Assembly: GCF_932526225.1 (NCBI RefSeq)
Contig: NC_064041.1
Location: 312,001 to 376,000, forward strand
Direction: 5' to 3'
Origin: Nematostella vectensis
Taxonomy: Eukaryota > Cnidaria > Anthozoa > Actiniaria > Edwardsiidae
Length of the DNA: 64,000 bases
The position numbers were made by a program, and so were the translations under genes. Shown one piece after another: positions 21,901 to 29,166 of this stretch. Numbering within the stretch: position 1 is the first letter of the stretch; each line of letters opens with the position of its first letter. The notes beneath the pieces are model-generated. The model searched no databases, was not told the DNA's origin, and saw only the letters and a program-made list of their open reading frames with translations.

Positions 21901-22501
21901 TGTGTCTTATATCGAATGTGTCTTATACCAAATGTGTCTTATATCAAATGCGTCTTATATCAAATGTGTCTTATATCAAATGTGTCTAATATCAAATGTG
22001 TCTTATATCAAATGTGTCTTATATCAAATGTGTCTAATAACTTCTTGTTATCAAATGTGTTTTATATCAAATGTGTCTTATATCTTCTTGTTCATTTCAC
22101 GTGCAGTGAACGCGCCGGGCTCGTCATCCCTCGGCACTCTTACCCAGCCCCCCTGTCCCGAGCAATGCAAAGACCTCTGCTCCGACCTCTGTCCTGACGT
22201 CTGCTGCAACCTACCAGACATGCGAATTAAAGATCCAAGTCCTGAAGTACCCGGATGTCCGGCGTCCTGTCAATCATGGTGCGGCCCGCCCTGCCCTTCC
22301 ACGTGCTGCGTTAACACTTCACTCCAACCTTTTGATATACCGGGATATACTTCATATACAGGCACAGGGCGGACCCGCCTACCTATTGGCCCAGTGTTAC
22401 CATGGCAACGAATCCGCCGCATCTCACCGATATGTCCTCCATTATGTAAGAGAAGTTGCAAAAAAAGCTGCCCGGTCACGTGTTGCAGTCTAGCCTCGTG
22501 A
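557..22501 (+). CDS. Gene A: multi-exon PA14 / FN2 / minicollagen-CRD protein (spliced span)
   Basis: Proposed exons are 557-953, 1505-1729, 8892-8997, 14441-14610, 19450-20490, 20765-20944, 21434-21598 and 22107-22501. Together they give 2679 nt in one frame, about 892 residues, ending in TGA. Every intron is GT-AG; phases are 1,1,2,1,1,1,1. The order is a low-complexity N-terminal exon, a PA14 domain split over three exons, a charged helical region, a Pro/Thr-rich linker with Cys pairs, two fibronectin type II domains, then three CX3CX3CX3CX3CC minicollagen-type domains. Minicollagen CRDs are known to be disulfide cross-linking modules of nematocyst capsules, so a secreted capsule-associated role is inferred. 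There are no Gly-X-Y repeats, so it is not a minicollagen. The 5' end is uncertain: no signal peptide is evident at 557, and an earlier first exon may lie outside the window. The weakest junction is 14610 to 19450; a separate start at 19410 is the alternative. Confidence 0.6.
691..798 (+). repeat. 36-bp tandem repeat, three copies, in frame
   Basis: Three near-identical 36-bp units containing GAGCTCAGCAAATCCATC. The period is a multiple of three, so the repeat is a 12-residue peptide repeat in the gene A frame. Confidence 0.85.
1265..1316. repeat. Purine-rich GGAAG microsatellite
   Basis: Repeated GGAAGGAAGGA motifs within the intron between gene A exons 1 and 2. Confidence 0.7.
1505..1729 (+). 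CDS. Gene A exon: N-terminal part of PA14 domain
   Basis: The acceptor TCTCTTCCAG ends at 1504 and the donor TTTAG^GTACGT lies at 1729/1730; the exon is 225 nt and phase 1 at both ends. The peptide has the PA14 hallmarks: NIPG followed by a xIxxLIDSNNYP segment, an acidic EPEDWGDHYGSSIEGFF strand pair and a final G-x-H-V-F-H-L strand. PA14 is a beta-barrel carbohydrate/ligand-binding module. The last bases of this exon and the adjoining donor are the seed of the 39-bp array that follows. Confidence 0.75.
1717..3153 (+). repeat. 39-bp minisatellite carrying repeated 5' splice sites
   Basis: About 37 head-to-tail units. After a few variable units of 35-41 bp at the left edge, the period is a regular 39 bp. 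Each unit includes CCATTTAG^GTACGTTA, the exact exon/intron junction of the upstream PA14 exon. Because 39 is a multiple of three, long open frames exist on both strands (13-residue repeat), but they are repeat artefacts. Reading on from the exon, every unit has a stop in that frame (TAA in the first, then TGA), so only the first donor is productive. Confidence 0.92.
3241..3400. repeat. Long hairpin / fold-back element
   Basis: A 76-bp left arm (3241-3316) and a 76-bp right arm (3325-3400) are inverted copies with about three mismatches, separated by an 8-bp loop GAGATTTT. The outer ends are CTTGGTTTGTAGG and its complement, in AT-rich flanks. It resembles a small fold-back MITE. Short open frames through it on both strands are not genes. 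Confidence 0.9.
3410..3900 (+). mobile_element. Fragment of repeat family Y, copy 1
   Basis: This block, from the motif TTATTATATGGCTACG through GCGCGCTGTGATTGGC to GGCCTCACTCTCGGTTAG, recurs inverted at 13830-14320 and in part inverted at 9475-9545. It includes short Met-starting frames, among them an acidic one beginning MGMDDHSESEF at 3712, that are similar in both long copies but broken. It is a dispersed repeat, probably a DNA-transposon fragment of unknown superfamily. Confidence 0.65.
3906..8891 (+). repeat. 31-bp minisatellite carrying repeated 3' splice sites, with higher-order repeats
   Basis: About 160 tandem 31-bp units. Each contains TGTATTTTAG^CGAG, the acceptor and first exon bases of the PA14 exon at 8892; the last unit runs straight into that exon. 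Units alternate mainly between CGAGTGATATCC and CGACTGATATCC forms. A variant with one extra T (GAGTGATTATCC) recurs near 4576, 5290, 6004, 6749, 7339, 8053 and 8302. Spacings of 714 bp (23 units plus one base) show a higher-order repeat. Confidence 0.93.
8892..8997 (+). CDS. Gene A exon: middle of PA14 domain
   Basis: The acceptor TATTTTAG ends at 8891 and the donor GA^GTAAGT lies at 8997/8998. The 106-nt exon enters in phase 1 and leaves in phase 2. It encodes GKLYLGSDFDPKSKRLIAHV, the typical central PA14 strands that follow the exon at 1505-1729. No long open frame marks it; I identified it from the domain and from phase matching on both sides. Confidence 0.8.
8998..9376. other. Intron sequence, no feature recognised
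   Basis: AT-rich intron between PA14 exons, including a short GAT-rich stretch near 9355-9375. No gene or structured repeat is seen. Confidence 0.4.
9951..13707 (+). mobile_element. X-family repeat, copy 1
   Basis: Left end TAGCGGAGCCAGCGCG followed by GGAGCCCCATAGGTA; right end TGGCTCCGCTTTTAGGCAG with the palindrome TTTAGGCAGTGCCTAAA. The same pair of ends occurs in opposite orientation at 15863-17589 and 42103-45301. An internal block (about 11440-11630) matches an inverted block at about 42570-42710 in copy 3. No coding frame for a transposase is seen, so it looks non-autonomous. Confidence 0.6.
12256..12374. repeat. About 60-bp tandem duplication
   Basis: Two adjacent copies of a segment containing TTTTTAGTTTTAGGTTTTAT and GTGGTATAATATTTGTATC, differing by a few bases. 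Confidence 0.8.
13830..14320 (-). mobile_element. Family Y block, inverted copy
   Basis: Reverse complement of the block at 3410-3900, including the GCGCGCTGTGATTGGC segment and an acidic short frame, with insertions of its own around 14165-14250. It forms the right interior of the candidate element 9377-14376. Confidence 0.7.
14441..14610 (+). CDS. Gene A exon: C-terminal part of PA14 domain
   Basis: The acceptor GTATTCCAG ends at 14440; entry phase 2 matches the exit phase of 8892-8997, and the donor CCAG^GTGATT gives phase 1 exit. The peptide contains the PA14 signature LIAGVPYYILALHKESTG followed by DHLSVGMTTPDG, closely resembling animal PA14 modules such as those in fibrocystin-type proteins. 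The exon lies between repeat-rich introns. Confidence 0.82.
14611..15325. other. Intron sequence, no gene recognised
   Basis: A 94-codon open frame at 14902 lacks domain support and splice context; I do not call it. The segment near 14925 with GTCGTGGCCGCCATCTTG resembles GC-rich fragments common in dispersed repeats. Confidence 0.35.
15326..15693. repeat. 74-bp tandem repeat, five copies
   Basis: Five almost identical 74-bp units containing CTACCGCAATCTTCGTCC and CTTCTCGGAAGCGCTTTCAG. The units are pyrimidine-rich and each ends in a CTTTCAG acceptor-like motif. They lie in the last long intron before the 3' half of gene A. Confidence 0.92.
15863..17589 (-). mobile_element. X-family repeat, copy 2 (inverted)
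   Basis: Begins with TTTAGGCACTGCCTAAAAGC and ends with CCTATGGGGCTCCGCGCG followed by GGCTCCGCTA, the reverse of copy 1. Its outer 90 bp (17500-17589) align with the inverted start of copy 1. A short telomere-like AGGGTTAGGGTTAGGGT tract lies inside at about 16365-16382. Confidence 0.6.
17590..18692. other. Intron sequence, no gene recognised
   Basis: AT-rich. It includes a perfect 32-bp palindrome at 18612-18643 (arms TTCATATGAACTCTT). A 64-codon open frame at 17977 has no support. Confidence 0.35.
18693..18962 (-). CDS. Hypothetical 89-residue open frame, possibly a first exon
   Basis: The frame starts MSCSTSRNSFGRRI and has mixed, non-repetitive composition unlike the surrounding AT-rich shadows. 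A donor-like ACCGTAG^GTAAAG within it (- strand, near 18765) could end an exon. Two diverged copies of a 60-bp segment with CCAAT-type boxes lie upstream at 19012-19190. I recognise no domain and it lies within a gene A intron on the opposite strand. It could be part of a repeat. Confidence 0.2.
   Translation of the reverse strand: MSCSTSRNSFGRRILKKIMVIYAADERETHQVHIREYKSQCEVPYSRRGRFETLHVEIKSTITVGKVNNISSNCYKTLGFVGREFVNAC
19008..19190. repeat. Two diverged direct repeats of about 60 bp
   Basis: Copies near 19012-19076 and 19120-19181 share ATTCGCTCT, TGTACGGTTTT and a CGATTGG box. Confidence 0.6.
19450..20490 (+). CDS. Gene A exon: charged region and Pro/Thr-rich Cys linker
   Basis: The preferred start is the acceptor TTTTATTTTATTAG ending at 19449, preceded by a TTAAC branch-like motif; the donor is TCTA^GTAAGC (20490/20491), phase 1 at both ends. 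The first half is rich in Lys/Glu (HLAEKKAKEIAEK) and probably helical. A CLPPCYIPCP cluster, a Thr/Pro stretch, five 12-residue repeats of the type PPIPPIDPPRTQ, and Cys-Pro-Pro-Cys clusters follow. The frame stays open upstream to an ATG at 19410 that would give a hydrophobic, signal-like start (MLTSVAIICFILLV). I think this is the translated polypyrimidine tract, but a separate gene starting there cannot be excluded. Confidence 0.65.
20022..20218 (+). repeat. 36-bp in-frame coding repeat (PPRTQPPPI), five copies
   Basis: Five 36-bp units with CCTATAGACCCCCC in each, differing at a few bases. They encode five proline-rich 12-residue repeats in gene A. Confidence 0.9.
20765..20944 (+). CDS. 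Gene A exon: first fibronectin type II domain
   Basis: The acceptor TGTTTTAG ends at 20764 and the donor C^GTGAGT is at 20944/20945; 180 nt, phase 1 at both ends. The peptide GSCCKFPFVYKG, then C, then [20 protein letters not shown] has the four-cysteine FN2 pattern with the FPFxY and WC..T..YD.D..WGFCP signatures. FN2 domains bind collagen or gelatin in vertebrate proteins, so a role in binding fibrous capsule proteins is plausible. Confidence 0.85.
20960..21310. repeat. Degenerate ATC/ACC-rich simple repeat in intron
   Basis: Repeated ACCATTATCATCATCACC-like units fill the intron between the two FN2 exons. The long frames seen on both strands are low-complexity shadows. Confidence 0.8.
21434..21598 (+). 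CDS. Gene A exon: second fibronectin type II domain
   Basis: The acceptor CTTATCAG ends at 21433 and the donor CCTG^GTAGGT is at 21598/21599; 165 nt, phase 1 at both ends. The peptide has YCCHFPFVFGGK, a Cys, and PWCSVTYNLDLDGLWTYCPG, a complete FN2 module with four cysteines. Confidence 0.85.
21892..22085. repeat. 16-bp tandem repeat in intron
   Basis: About eleven units of TCTTATATCAAATGTG with small variations, immediately before the final gene A exon. Confidence 0.88.
22107..22501 (+). CDS. Gene A terminal exon: three minicollagen-type CRDs
   Basis: The acceptor CACGTGCAG ends at 22106 (phase 1 entry) and TGA lies at 22499-22501. Three canonical CX3CX3CX3CX3CC modules are visible: CPEQCKDLCSDLCPDVCC, CPASCQSWCGPPCPSTCC and CPPLCKRSCKKSCPVTCC. 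In minicollagens this six-cysteine motif reshuffles its disulfides to harden the nematocyst wall. A basic/aromatic spacer separates the second and third modules. The protein ends six residues after the last CRD. Confidence 0.88.
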
Positions 22502-22588
22502 GACCACTGACCTAGTTTGCGCCTATCGTATTATTGCAATGACTATGACTGTGGCTGTGTGACTGTGACTGATGTGACTGTGACTGTA

Positions 22589-22594
22589 AATAAA
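22589..22594 (+). terminator. AATAAA polyadenylation signal of gene A
   Basis: Canonical AATAAA 88 bp after the stop codon, preceded by TGTGACTG repeats. Confidence 0.6.
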
Positions 22595-22601
22595 CTCCAA
22601 A

Positions 22602-23066
22602 AAGATCGCATAAATATATTATCGCTTACTAATGCGATAAAACAGCTCGCACATCCATGGCTGTTTTTTTATAATGAAGTGCACTTATCAAGTGAATTCC
22701 TTAAGAGGGATTCCTCTGCACTTGGTAAATCACGGAGATTTTAATAGAATTGAATGAATGAACGATTGATTGAATTAATGAAGTCTTTAGCTTAGGAATG
22801 AACCTATTAACGGTCTGTTTTGTGTGTGTGTTGTGCTAAGCTTAATGTACCGATATTTTGTTATAAAAATGGTTAATGTTTTTTTTGTGTGCAAATATCT
22901 CGAATTTTTCTTCTATTTATAAGAAATTGAAGAATTCAAAAAAGTAAAAACTAAAATGTTTAAAATTATCAAAAGATGTAAAACCATTAAGATAAAATAA
23001 AGGTATCAAATCAAGCAAAATTTGAAACAAAGCTACTACTTCAAGCGCGCCTATCAGAGGTTGTTG
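22602..23066. other. Intergenic sequence downstream of gene A
   Basis: AT-rich, with a GAATGAATGAA-type short repeat near 22747. No gene seen. Confidence 0.4.
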
Positions 23067-23271
23067 TTAAAGGGGAACTGCAAGCTAAATACAACCAGGA
23101 CTCGTATTTACATGTAAAAACAAAAAATACGCTTACTGTAGGTGTTTTCGCGCGGTTATAATTCGTTTTCGAGAAATTCGACGTTTCGCCGCCATCTTGG
23201 ATGTTTTGCTCGTCAGCGCATAAACTGTCAGCGGTCGCTTTTGTGACGTACAGTATGAACAAGATGGCGTG

Positions 23272-24421
23272 GTCTATGTTGCTCTTTGGCATTACCGCTG
23301 AAACTTTGTGGCAGCCATTTGTTTTCGTCTCATTTCACGTTGCATCAAACAACCTCACGTTGAATCATTCAAGCTCGAAACTATGCAAGAGCAACATATC
23401 ACAACCAAACCACAAGGGATCTGAGGAATCGGTGTACATGTACGTAAAAACTTTGTCGTGCTGCTAATGAAGTTATTAGTCTTAGAAATGGGTAAAATAA
23501 GCTTTTACTTGAAAATGAATAAGAAGATTCAGGTATAACATTTTCCTTGTCTTACATTCTACATTTCGAGTACTTTGCTTTGAAGTCAATTGTGTAACAT
23601 GACATCCGAAATTGCATCCTTCATACGCTAGGCTAATATGAGAATTTATTTAGAAACTTCAGGTTTTCATTCTTCTTTATTTTGCGAAATATCTTTAGTA
23701 ATGTTACTGTAATAGCTTTGACTGGCTATGGTTTTAATCTGTATTTTAATAATATGAATGGCGTTTTCTTTAAAATAGTTCATATATCACTAATTGTTAA
23801 TTATACATTATATATTATTTAAAATTTATACTGTAAGGATGCTGTAATGTTTTTCAGTCAATAAAGTACAACCATCATTTCATTGGCTACTTTTTACACA
23901 ATTATTTGAACTCATGGATGCCTACTATAGTGTTTCAATATAGCCTCTTGATTGTCTGCTGGTATTTGGACTTTTCATAATATGAAAGTACTGTAAGTTA
24001 TAATAAATACATTCCTTTTTTTATAAGAACCTTATAATATTTTTTTTTATTAGAGTGATGCTCTAAAAATGAAGAATCAAGCTAGTGACTTAAAATACTA
24101 TTGTACAAACAGTCCATTTCATTTGTTCATTTTGGTGGCAGTCACAATGTGATGTGCTGCTTATCATTTTCTGGAATGTGGTTGATGACTGCATACCCCA
24201 CCTCTGTATGATAAAAGTCCAATCAAATGTTACCAGTATATGAGAATGTTTGAATGCAAGGATTACACTGATGAAGAACCTAAAAAGAATAATTCCATGC
24301 TTCACACCTGTACCACAATAAAAGGTTGTGTAGCTGTGCTATATATGTGAGTCTACATTCATTTTGACTATGTGGAATATACTGACTTGTTTCAATCAAA
24401 TTGCAAATATCTGAATCTAGG
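23272..24421. other. Interior of the TTAA element, left part
   Basis: AT-rich sequence with no coding frame that can be supported. Confidence 0.4.
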
Positions 24422-24813
24422 TGTTGAAATTCAGATAGGTCAGATAGATGAGATGCTTCTGGATATGAACACAACTTTTATTTTCCACTTGTCGATATTC
24501 ACGGGTAAAGTTCTACACAAGTTTCAACTTCAAAATTATCACGAATTACCACGAGATTCGCTGAAATAAACAAATACTGAAGATGAAAATTATGGCAATT
24601 TCCGCTAATTATACAAACGCATGATACTTACACGGGTGCGGAATCCATCCAAAAACAAATCCATACAATATTCATTAGATTCAGGTCAAAAACTCCAATT
24701 AAAAACTCCAGGAAATTCTCGACGAACTGAAAACGTTTTGCACGAGGCTATGCGACCGCGCAAAGCTCGGAACCAGGCCTCTAACACAGGGAGCCCGGAT
24801 AATGGCGACAACA
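24422..24813 (-). repeat. BEL/Pao 3' LTR
   Basis: 392 bp; on the + strand it starts TGTTGAAATTCAG and ends GGCGACAACA. It matches 30821-31212 base for base as far as I could read. Confidence 0.93.
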
Positions 24814-24826
24814 TCCCGCCCCCCAT
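24814..24826 (-). other. Polypurine tract of the BEL/Pao element
   Basis: On the - strand the sequence ATGGGGGGCGGGA directly precedes the 3' LTR (TGTTGTCGCC), as expected for the plus-strand primer. Confidence 0.75.
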
Positions 24827-24936
24827 GAACTCCTGCGGAGGAGGTTCATAACTATAAACGTATTGTCATAACGCTAATGTCCGTTCTATATTACACTATC
24901 TACGTCTGTCCCTTGAGTCTCCAATCCGATCCGTAT

Positions 24937-27900
24937 CTAGACATCCTTATCCTCGGCTTCCAGCAGACACAACTTGGTTACCGGGCGCTTGTAGGTCGTC
25001 CCTTTACCGCGCACCTCTGCACTCCTTACCAATCCATCCACGCCAGGAAACACATTAATTACGCGCGCAAGAGGCCAGTTGTTTCGTCCAACGTTGTCGT
25101 CCGCAACGAGCACTATATCTCCGACGTGTAGGTTTCGCTGTTTCCTGTTCCACTTGCTTCGAACTTGCAAGGAAGGAATGTACTCTTTCAACCAGCGACG
25201 CCAGTAGTGGTTAGCAAGTAATTGCGCTTGTCTCCACCGCTTCCGACTGTACTTATCTGCCCGTTCATCCGTATCCGTAGGAAGATTCATCGTAGGTCGC
25301 ACGTTCAGAAAGTGATTGGGCGTAAGAGGATCCTCATCATCAGGATTCTCTGGATTCCGGGTTAGCGGTCTTGAATTCGCGATACGTTCTGCCTCAGTAA
25401 ACACGGTGGTCAGCACTTCATCGTTGAGGGGGTTCTTCCCCAGGATCGCCTTCAGACTTCGCTTGACGACTCTCACCATCCTCTCCCACACGCCTGACAT
25501 GTGGGTGGCTCCAGGTGGATTAAAGATCCACTTGCATCCTTTCGCAGAACACTCACGTCCGATCTTGTCATGATCCATTCCTTCCAGATGTTCACGTATC
25601 TCCCGATCAGCTCCCACAAAATTGGACCCGTTATCCGACCACAGTTCCACAACATGGCCCCTGCGATTCAGGAACCTCATCAGAGCGAGTATGAAATCAT
25701 CCGTCTCTAGCGACTTAGCTAACTCGAGATGAACTGCTCGGGACTTCATGCAAACAAAGATAGCTCCCCAGCGCTTCTCAGTCACTCTTCCTCTTCCCCG
25801 CTTAACATATAGCGGTCCAAAATAGTCAATACCTGTATACGTAAAGGGTGGCTCGTAAGGGATCATCCGAATTCTAGGTAGATCTCCCATCTCTTGCTTC
25901 AAAGTAGTTCTTCTTTGCTTGCGACAATGAATGCATCTTCCAAGAACAGCCTTGATGGCCACTCTCGCTTTCACAATCCAAAACTGCTCTCTCAGCAGGG
26001 ATAGTACTTGTTCCACGCCACAATGACCGTTGCTTTCGTGTAGGTGGCGGATCAAGATAGTAGTGATATGACTCTGTTTCGGCAATATCATGGGATTCTT
26101 GGCATCATCACTCATCGGTGCCATCGAGATCCTTCCTCCAACTCTCATAACTTCATCGCCTTTCATGACCGGCTTAAGCTTCAAGATAGCACTAGCAACA
26201 TTCACCTCCTTTCCTGCCTTCAGAGCCTTCACTTCTTCAGGGAAACTTTCCCGCTGTACTAGTACAGCTATTCGTCGCTTGGCGCGTTCTATGTCGTCTG
26301 GACTTAGCTTGTTCTCTGACTCTCCAGGTGTCTTTTCAGTAGGCTTTGCATGCTTTCTTGTCTTCAACCACTCCACAAACTTCATTACCCACGCAACCTT
26401 TCGAATGGTCTTCATCCAATCAGAAGTGTCGGTTAGAAGCTTTTCCAGGCCATCTCCTGGCTCCAGGTCAGTGAAGAACACTTCTTTCTTTATCTCCAGA
26501 CTTTCTTCAGACAGGGCATCAAATTTATTATCTGGCCATTGATCTTCTGACTCTCTCAAGAAACTCGGAACATTAAGCCATCGCTCATCCCGGAGAAACT
26601 CATCTATGGTTAGACCTCGACTTACTTCGTCGGAAGGATTTAGTTTTCCCGGACAGTGTCGCCATTGGTCAGGATTAGTCGCTTCGCGAATCTCTGTAAC
26701 CCTGGTGGCTACATACGTCTGGAATCTGCGGGTTTCATTATTGATATAGTTAAGTGTTATCATCGAATCAGTCCAGAACACGACTCTGTCAGGCTTCAGG
26801 TCCAGTTCTCGGCGAACTGCTTGGTCCACCCGTGTTGCCAGTAGGGCTCCTTGTAGCTCCAGCCTTGGGATGGTTGAGCCTTTAATAGGTGCATTCCTTG
26901 ACTTTCCGGCGACGAAAGCACACTCCACCATTCCGTCCGGGTACTCGATTCGTAAGTAGCTTACTGACCCGTATCCTGCCTCCGAGGCATCACTAAAGTG
27001 ATGGAGTTGTAGTCCAACACCTTCATGGTCTGGCCTGCTGAAGTAGCATCGGGGGATGGACAAATCTTCAAGCCGTACAAGTTCCCTTTTCCATGTCTGC
27101 CACTGACGCAGAATGTCTCCACTGAGCGGCTCGTCCCATGGTGCCTTCCGCCTCCATAGGGCTTGCATGATCTGCTTGCCACGCATTATCACTGGTGCAG
27201 CAAAGTTCAAAGGGTCAAAGACAGAGCTGATTGTCGATAGTACTCCTCTCATAGTATCAGCCTTCTCAGTGTTGCTCACCTTGAACCCGAAGGTGTCTGT
27301 CTCCACGTTCCATCTAACTCCAAGTGCCCGCTCGACTGGGAGTTCATCAAGATCTAAATCAAGCGTTGGTGCTGCCCTCTTCTCGATAGGCACTTCAGCA
27401 AGGACCTCCCTACTGTTACTCATAAACTTTGTGAGGTTGAACCCTCCTCTACCACAAAGTTCGGTTAACTCGTTCGCAAGCGTGACTGCACTCGCACTCG
27501 TGTCTACGCTTTTTAGTACATCATCCACATAAAAATTATGCAGGACAGTTTCGATGGTGGTTTCTCCAAAGTCACCAGCATTGTCAGTTACAGTTTTCTT
27601 GAGTGTCCAGTTGGCTGCACAAGGCGAGTCGGTTGCCCCAAAGACATGCACGTTCATGGCATATTCTTCTGGAGGGTCATCAGAGCTTTTGTCCCACCAA
27701 AGAAATCGCAGAGAATCTTGGTCTTCTTCTCTAACTCCGACCTGAAGGAACATCCCTTCTATATCAGCTACCAATGCAACATTGTCCTCCCTGAACCGTA
27801 GGAGCACCCCAGTCAGGCTGTTTGTACAATCAGGTCCATGTAACAAGTTCTTATTCAACGAAGTACCTTGGTACTCTGATGCAGCATCAAAAATTATCCT

Positions 27901-29145
27901 CAGCTTACCAGGTTTCTTGATATTCGTCACTGCAAAATGAGGTAAGTACCAAGTTCTCGGTCCAGTCTCTTGTGCTTCTTCTGGGCTGAGTTTGCGTGCA
28001 TGCCCTTTAGTGATATACTTCTCCATGGCTGCTCGATACTTCTCCTCCAATCCAGGCTCTCGTGAAAACTTACGCTTCAGACTATTCAGTCTTTCATCGG
28101 CTTCATTCCGGTTATTAGGTAGGGTCACATCATCATCCCGCCACAGGAGGCCTGTTTCATAGTGACCATCACGCTTAGTAATGGTCTTCTCCAACTTATC
28201 GATAGCCTTCCTGTCTTCCCTGGACAGATGGTGCGATATAAAACTTGGGGATCCCTTGTCCGTCCCAACACTCTTTGTACCGAAACTCTCCAAATCCCAG
28301 AACCGCTCAATCTGATGCTGAAGTTCTTTCTTATAATCAGCAAAGTTCAGGTTTACTTCCTTGCATGAGGTCTCCCCTTGAAGGGTTCCTGTAATTACCC
28401 ATCCAAGAGGACCTCTCAAAGCCTTCAAATCACTTGCTTTCGTCGCTGGTCTACGCACTTCAAACACCTCATGCGCATAGCCAACGTCCTTTCCTATCAG
28501 AACCGAAACCTTAGGCATGTCTACCGAGGGAATCTCAATATCCCTCAGATGCGGGTGTGCCTCTCTGTCAATATCTTTAGGAAGACACTTTTCGTTGACA
28601 TTGAATTTCTTCGTTACCAAACCCTCAGTTACGGGAATTCTATCCCCTTCACCACTTGCGTGTTGCAGTTCAAACTCCACAACCTCTATCTGTTCCTTAC
28701 TACTTCCCATCATGGTGGTGATGGATATTTCCTCAGTATGACCTTTAAGTTCGAGTTTCGCTGAAACCTCCGAGCTTATCATAGTTCCTCTTGAGCCATT
28801 ATCCAGTAGCCCATACGTTGTCAGAGAGTTCCCATTTGGGGCAATCAATTTAACTGGTACAACATGTAGTAACACCGTTTTTGTGGCTCTTTCAGAAAAT
28901 GTTGCGTATTGCTCGGTTTGCCTGTGTGGCTCCCCACCCCGGGTGCCCTGAGCATGGTCTCTTCTAGGGGGTCCCTCGGTCGTCCCCTCCCCTGCGCTCG
29001 AGTTAAGTTCTTTGGGAGGGTCATCTTTAGCTCTAGGGGGGTTATGTAACAAGGTGTGGTGTTTTCGCTCACTTTTGCAGTTACAAAAAGTGGTAGTATG
29101 GCATCTGTCCCTCATATGTCCTGGCCTAAGGCATATATGACACAA
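24937..29145 (-). CDS. BEL/Pao pol polyprotein (zinc knuckle, protease, RT, RNase H, integrase)
   Basis: 1402 codons counted from the first Met after the TAG; translation of the element would be gag-pol. Visible in order: CX2C..H..C zinc-knuckle residues at the start; aspartic protease site LLDNGS (about 114-118); reverse transcriptase with DIEGMF (461) and YVDD (539-542); RNase H with FSDAS (718-722) and later acidic residues; integrase zinc finger HLHESNGH...CIHC (1034-1074); and the integrase core with Asp in TGIDYFG (1107), Asp in WSDNGS (1171) and Glu in GVWERM (1221). The length and order fit BEL/Pao. The frame is otherwise open and all catalytic positions look present. Confidence 0.92.
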   Translation of the reverse strand: MCHICLRPGHMRDRCHTTTFCNCKSERKHHTLLHNPPRAKDDPPKELNSSAGEGTTEGPPRRDHAQGTRGGEPHRQTEQYATFSERATKTVLLHVVPVKLIAPNGNSLTTYGLLDNGSRGTMISSEVSAKLELKGHTEEISITTMMGSSKEQIEVVEFELQHASGEGDRIPVTEGLVTKKFNVNEKCLPKDIDREAHPHLRDIEIPSVDMPKVSVLIGKDVGYAHEVFEVRRPATKASDLKALRGPLGWVITGTLQGETSCKEVNLNFADYKKELQHQIERFWDLESFGTKSVGTDKGSPSFISHHLSREDRKAIDKLEKTITKRDGHYETGLLWRDDDVTLPNNRNEADERLNSLKRKFSREPGLEEKYRAAMEKYITKGHARKLSPEEAQETGPRTWYLPHFAVTNIKKPGKLRIIFDAASEYQGTSLNKNLLHGPDCTNSLTGVLLRFREDNVALVADIEGMFLQVGVREEDQDSLRFLWWDKSSDDPPEEYAMNVHVFGATDSPCAANWTLKKTVTDNAGDFGETTIETVLHNFYVDDVLKSVDTSASAVTLANELTELCGRGGFNLTKFMSNSREVLAEVPIEKRAAPTLDLDLDELPVERALGVRWNVETDTFGFKVSNTEKADTMRGVLSTISSVFDPLNFAAPVIMRGKQIMQALWRRKAPWDEPLSGDILRQWQTWKRELVRLEDLSIPRCYFSRPDHEGVGLQLHHFSDASEAGYGSVSYLRIEYPDGMVECAFVAGKSRNAPIKGSTIPRLELQGALLATRVDQAVRRELDLKPDRVVFWTDSMITLNYINNETRRFQTYVATRVTEIREATNPDQWRHCPGKLNPSDEVSRGLTIDEFLRDERWLNVPSFLRESEDQWPDNKFDALSEESLEIKKEVFFTDLEPGDGLEKLLTDTSDWMKTIRKVAWVMKFVEWLKTRKHAKPTEKTPGESENKLSPDDIERAKRRIAVLVQRESFPEEVKALKAGKEVNVASAILKLKPVMKGDEVMRVGGRISMAPMSDDAKNPMILPKQSHITTILIRHLHESNGHCGVEQVLSLLREQFWIVKARVAIKAVLGRCIHCRKQRRTTLKQEMGDLPRIRMIPYEPPFTYTGIDYFGPLYVKRGRGRVTEKRWGAIFVCMKSRAVHLELAKSLETDDFILALMRFLNRRGHVVELWSDNGSNFVGADREIREHLEGMDHDKIGRECSAKGCKWIFNPPGATHMSGVWERMVRVVKRSLKAILGKNPLNDEVLTTVFTEAERIANSRPLTRNPENPDDEDPLTPNHFLNVRPTMNLPTDTDERADKYSRKRWRQAQLLANHYWRRWLKEYIPSLQVRSKWNRKQRNLHVGDIVLVADDNVGRNNWPLARVINVFPGVDGLVRSAEVRGKGTTYKRPVTKLCLLEAEDKDV

Positions 29146-29166
29146 TCTCTTCTCCTTTACCAGTCG

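Noticed and set aside
24877-28764. Many + strand frames inside the BEL/Pao element
   Set aside because: Antisense shadows of the long pol frame.
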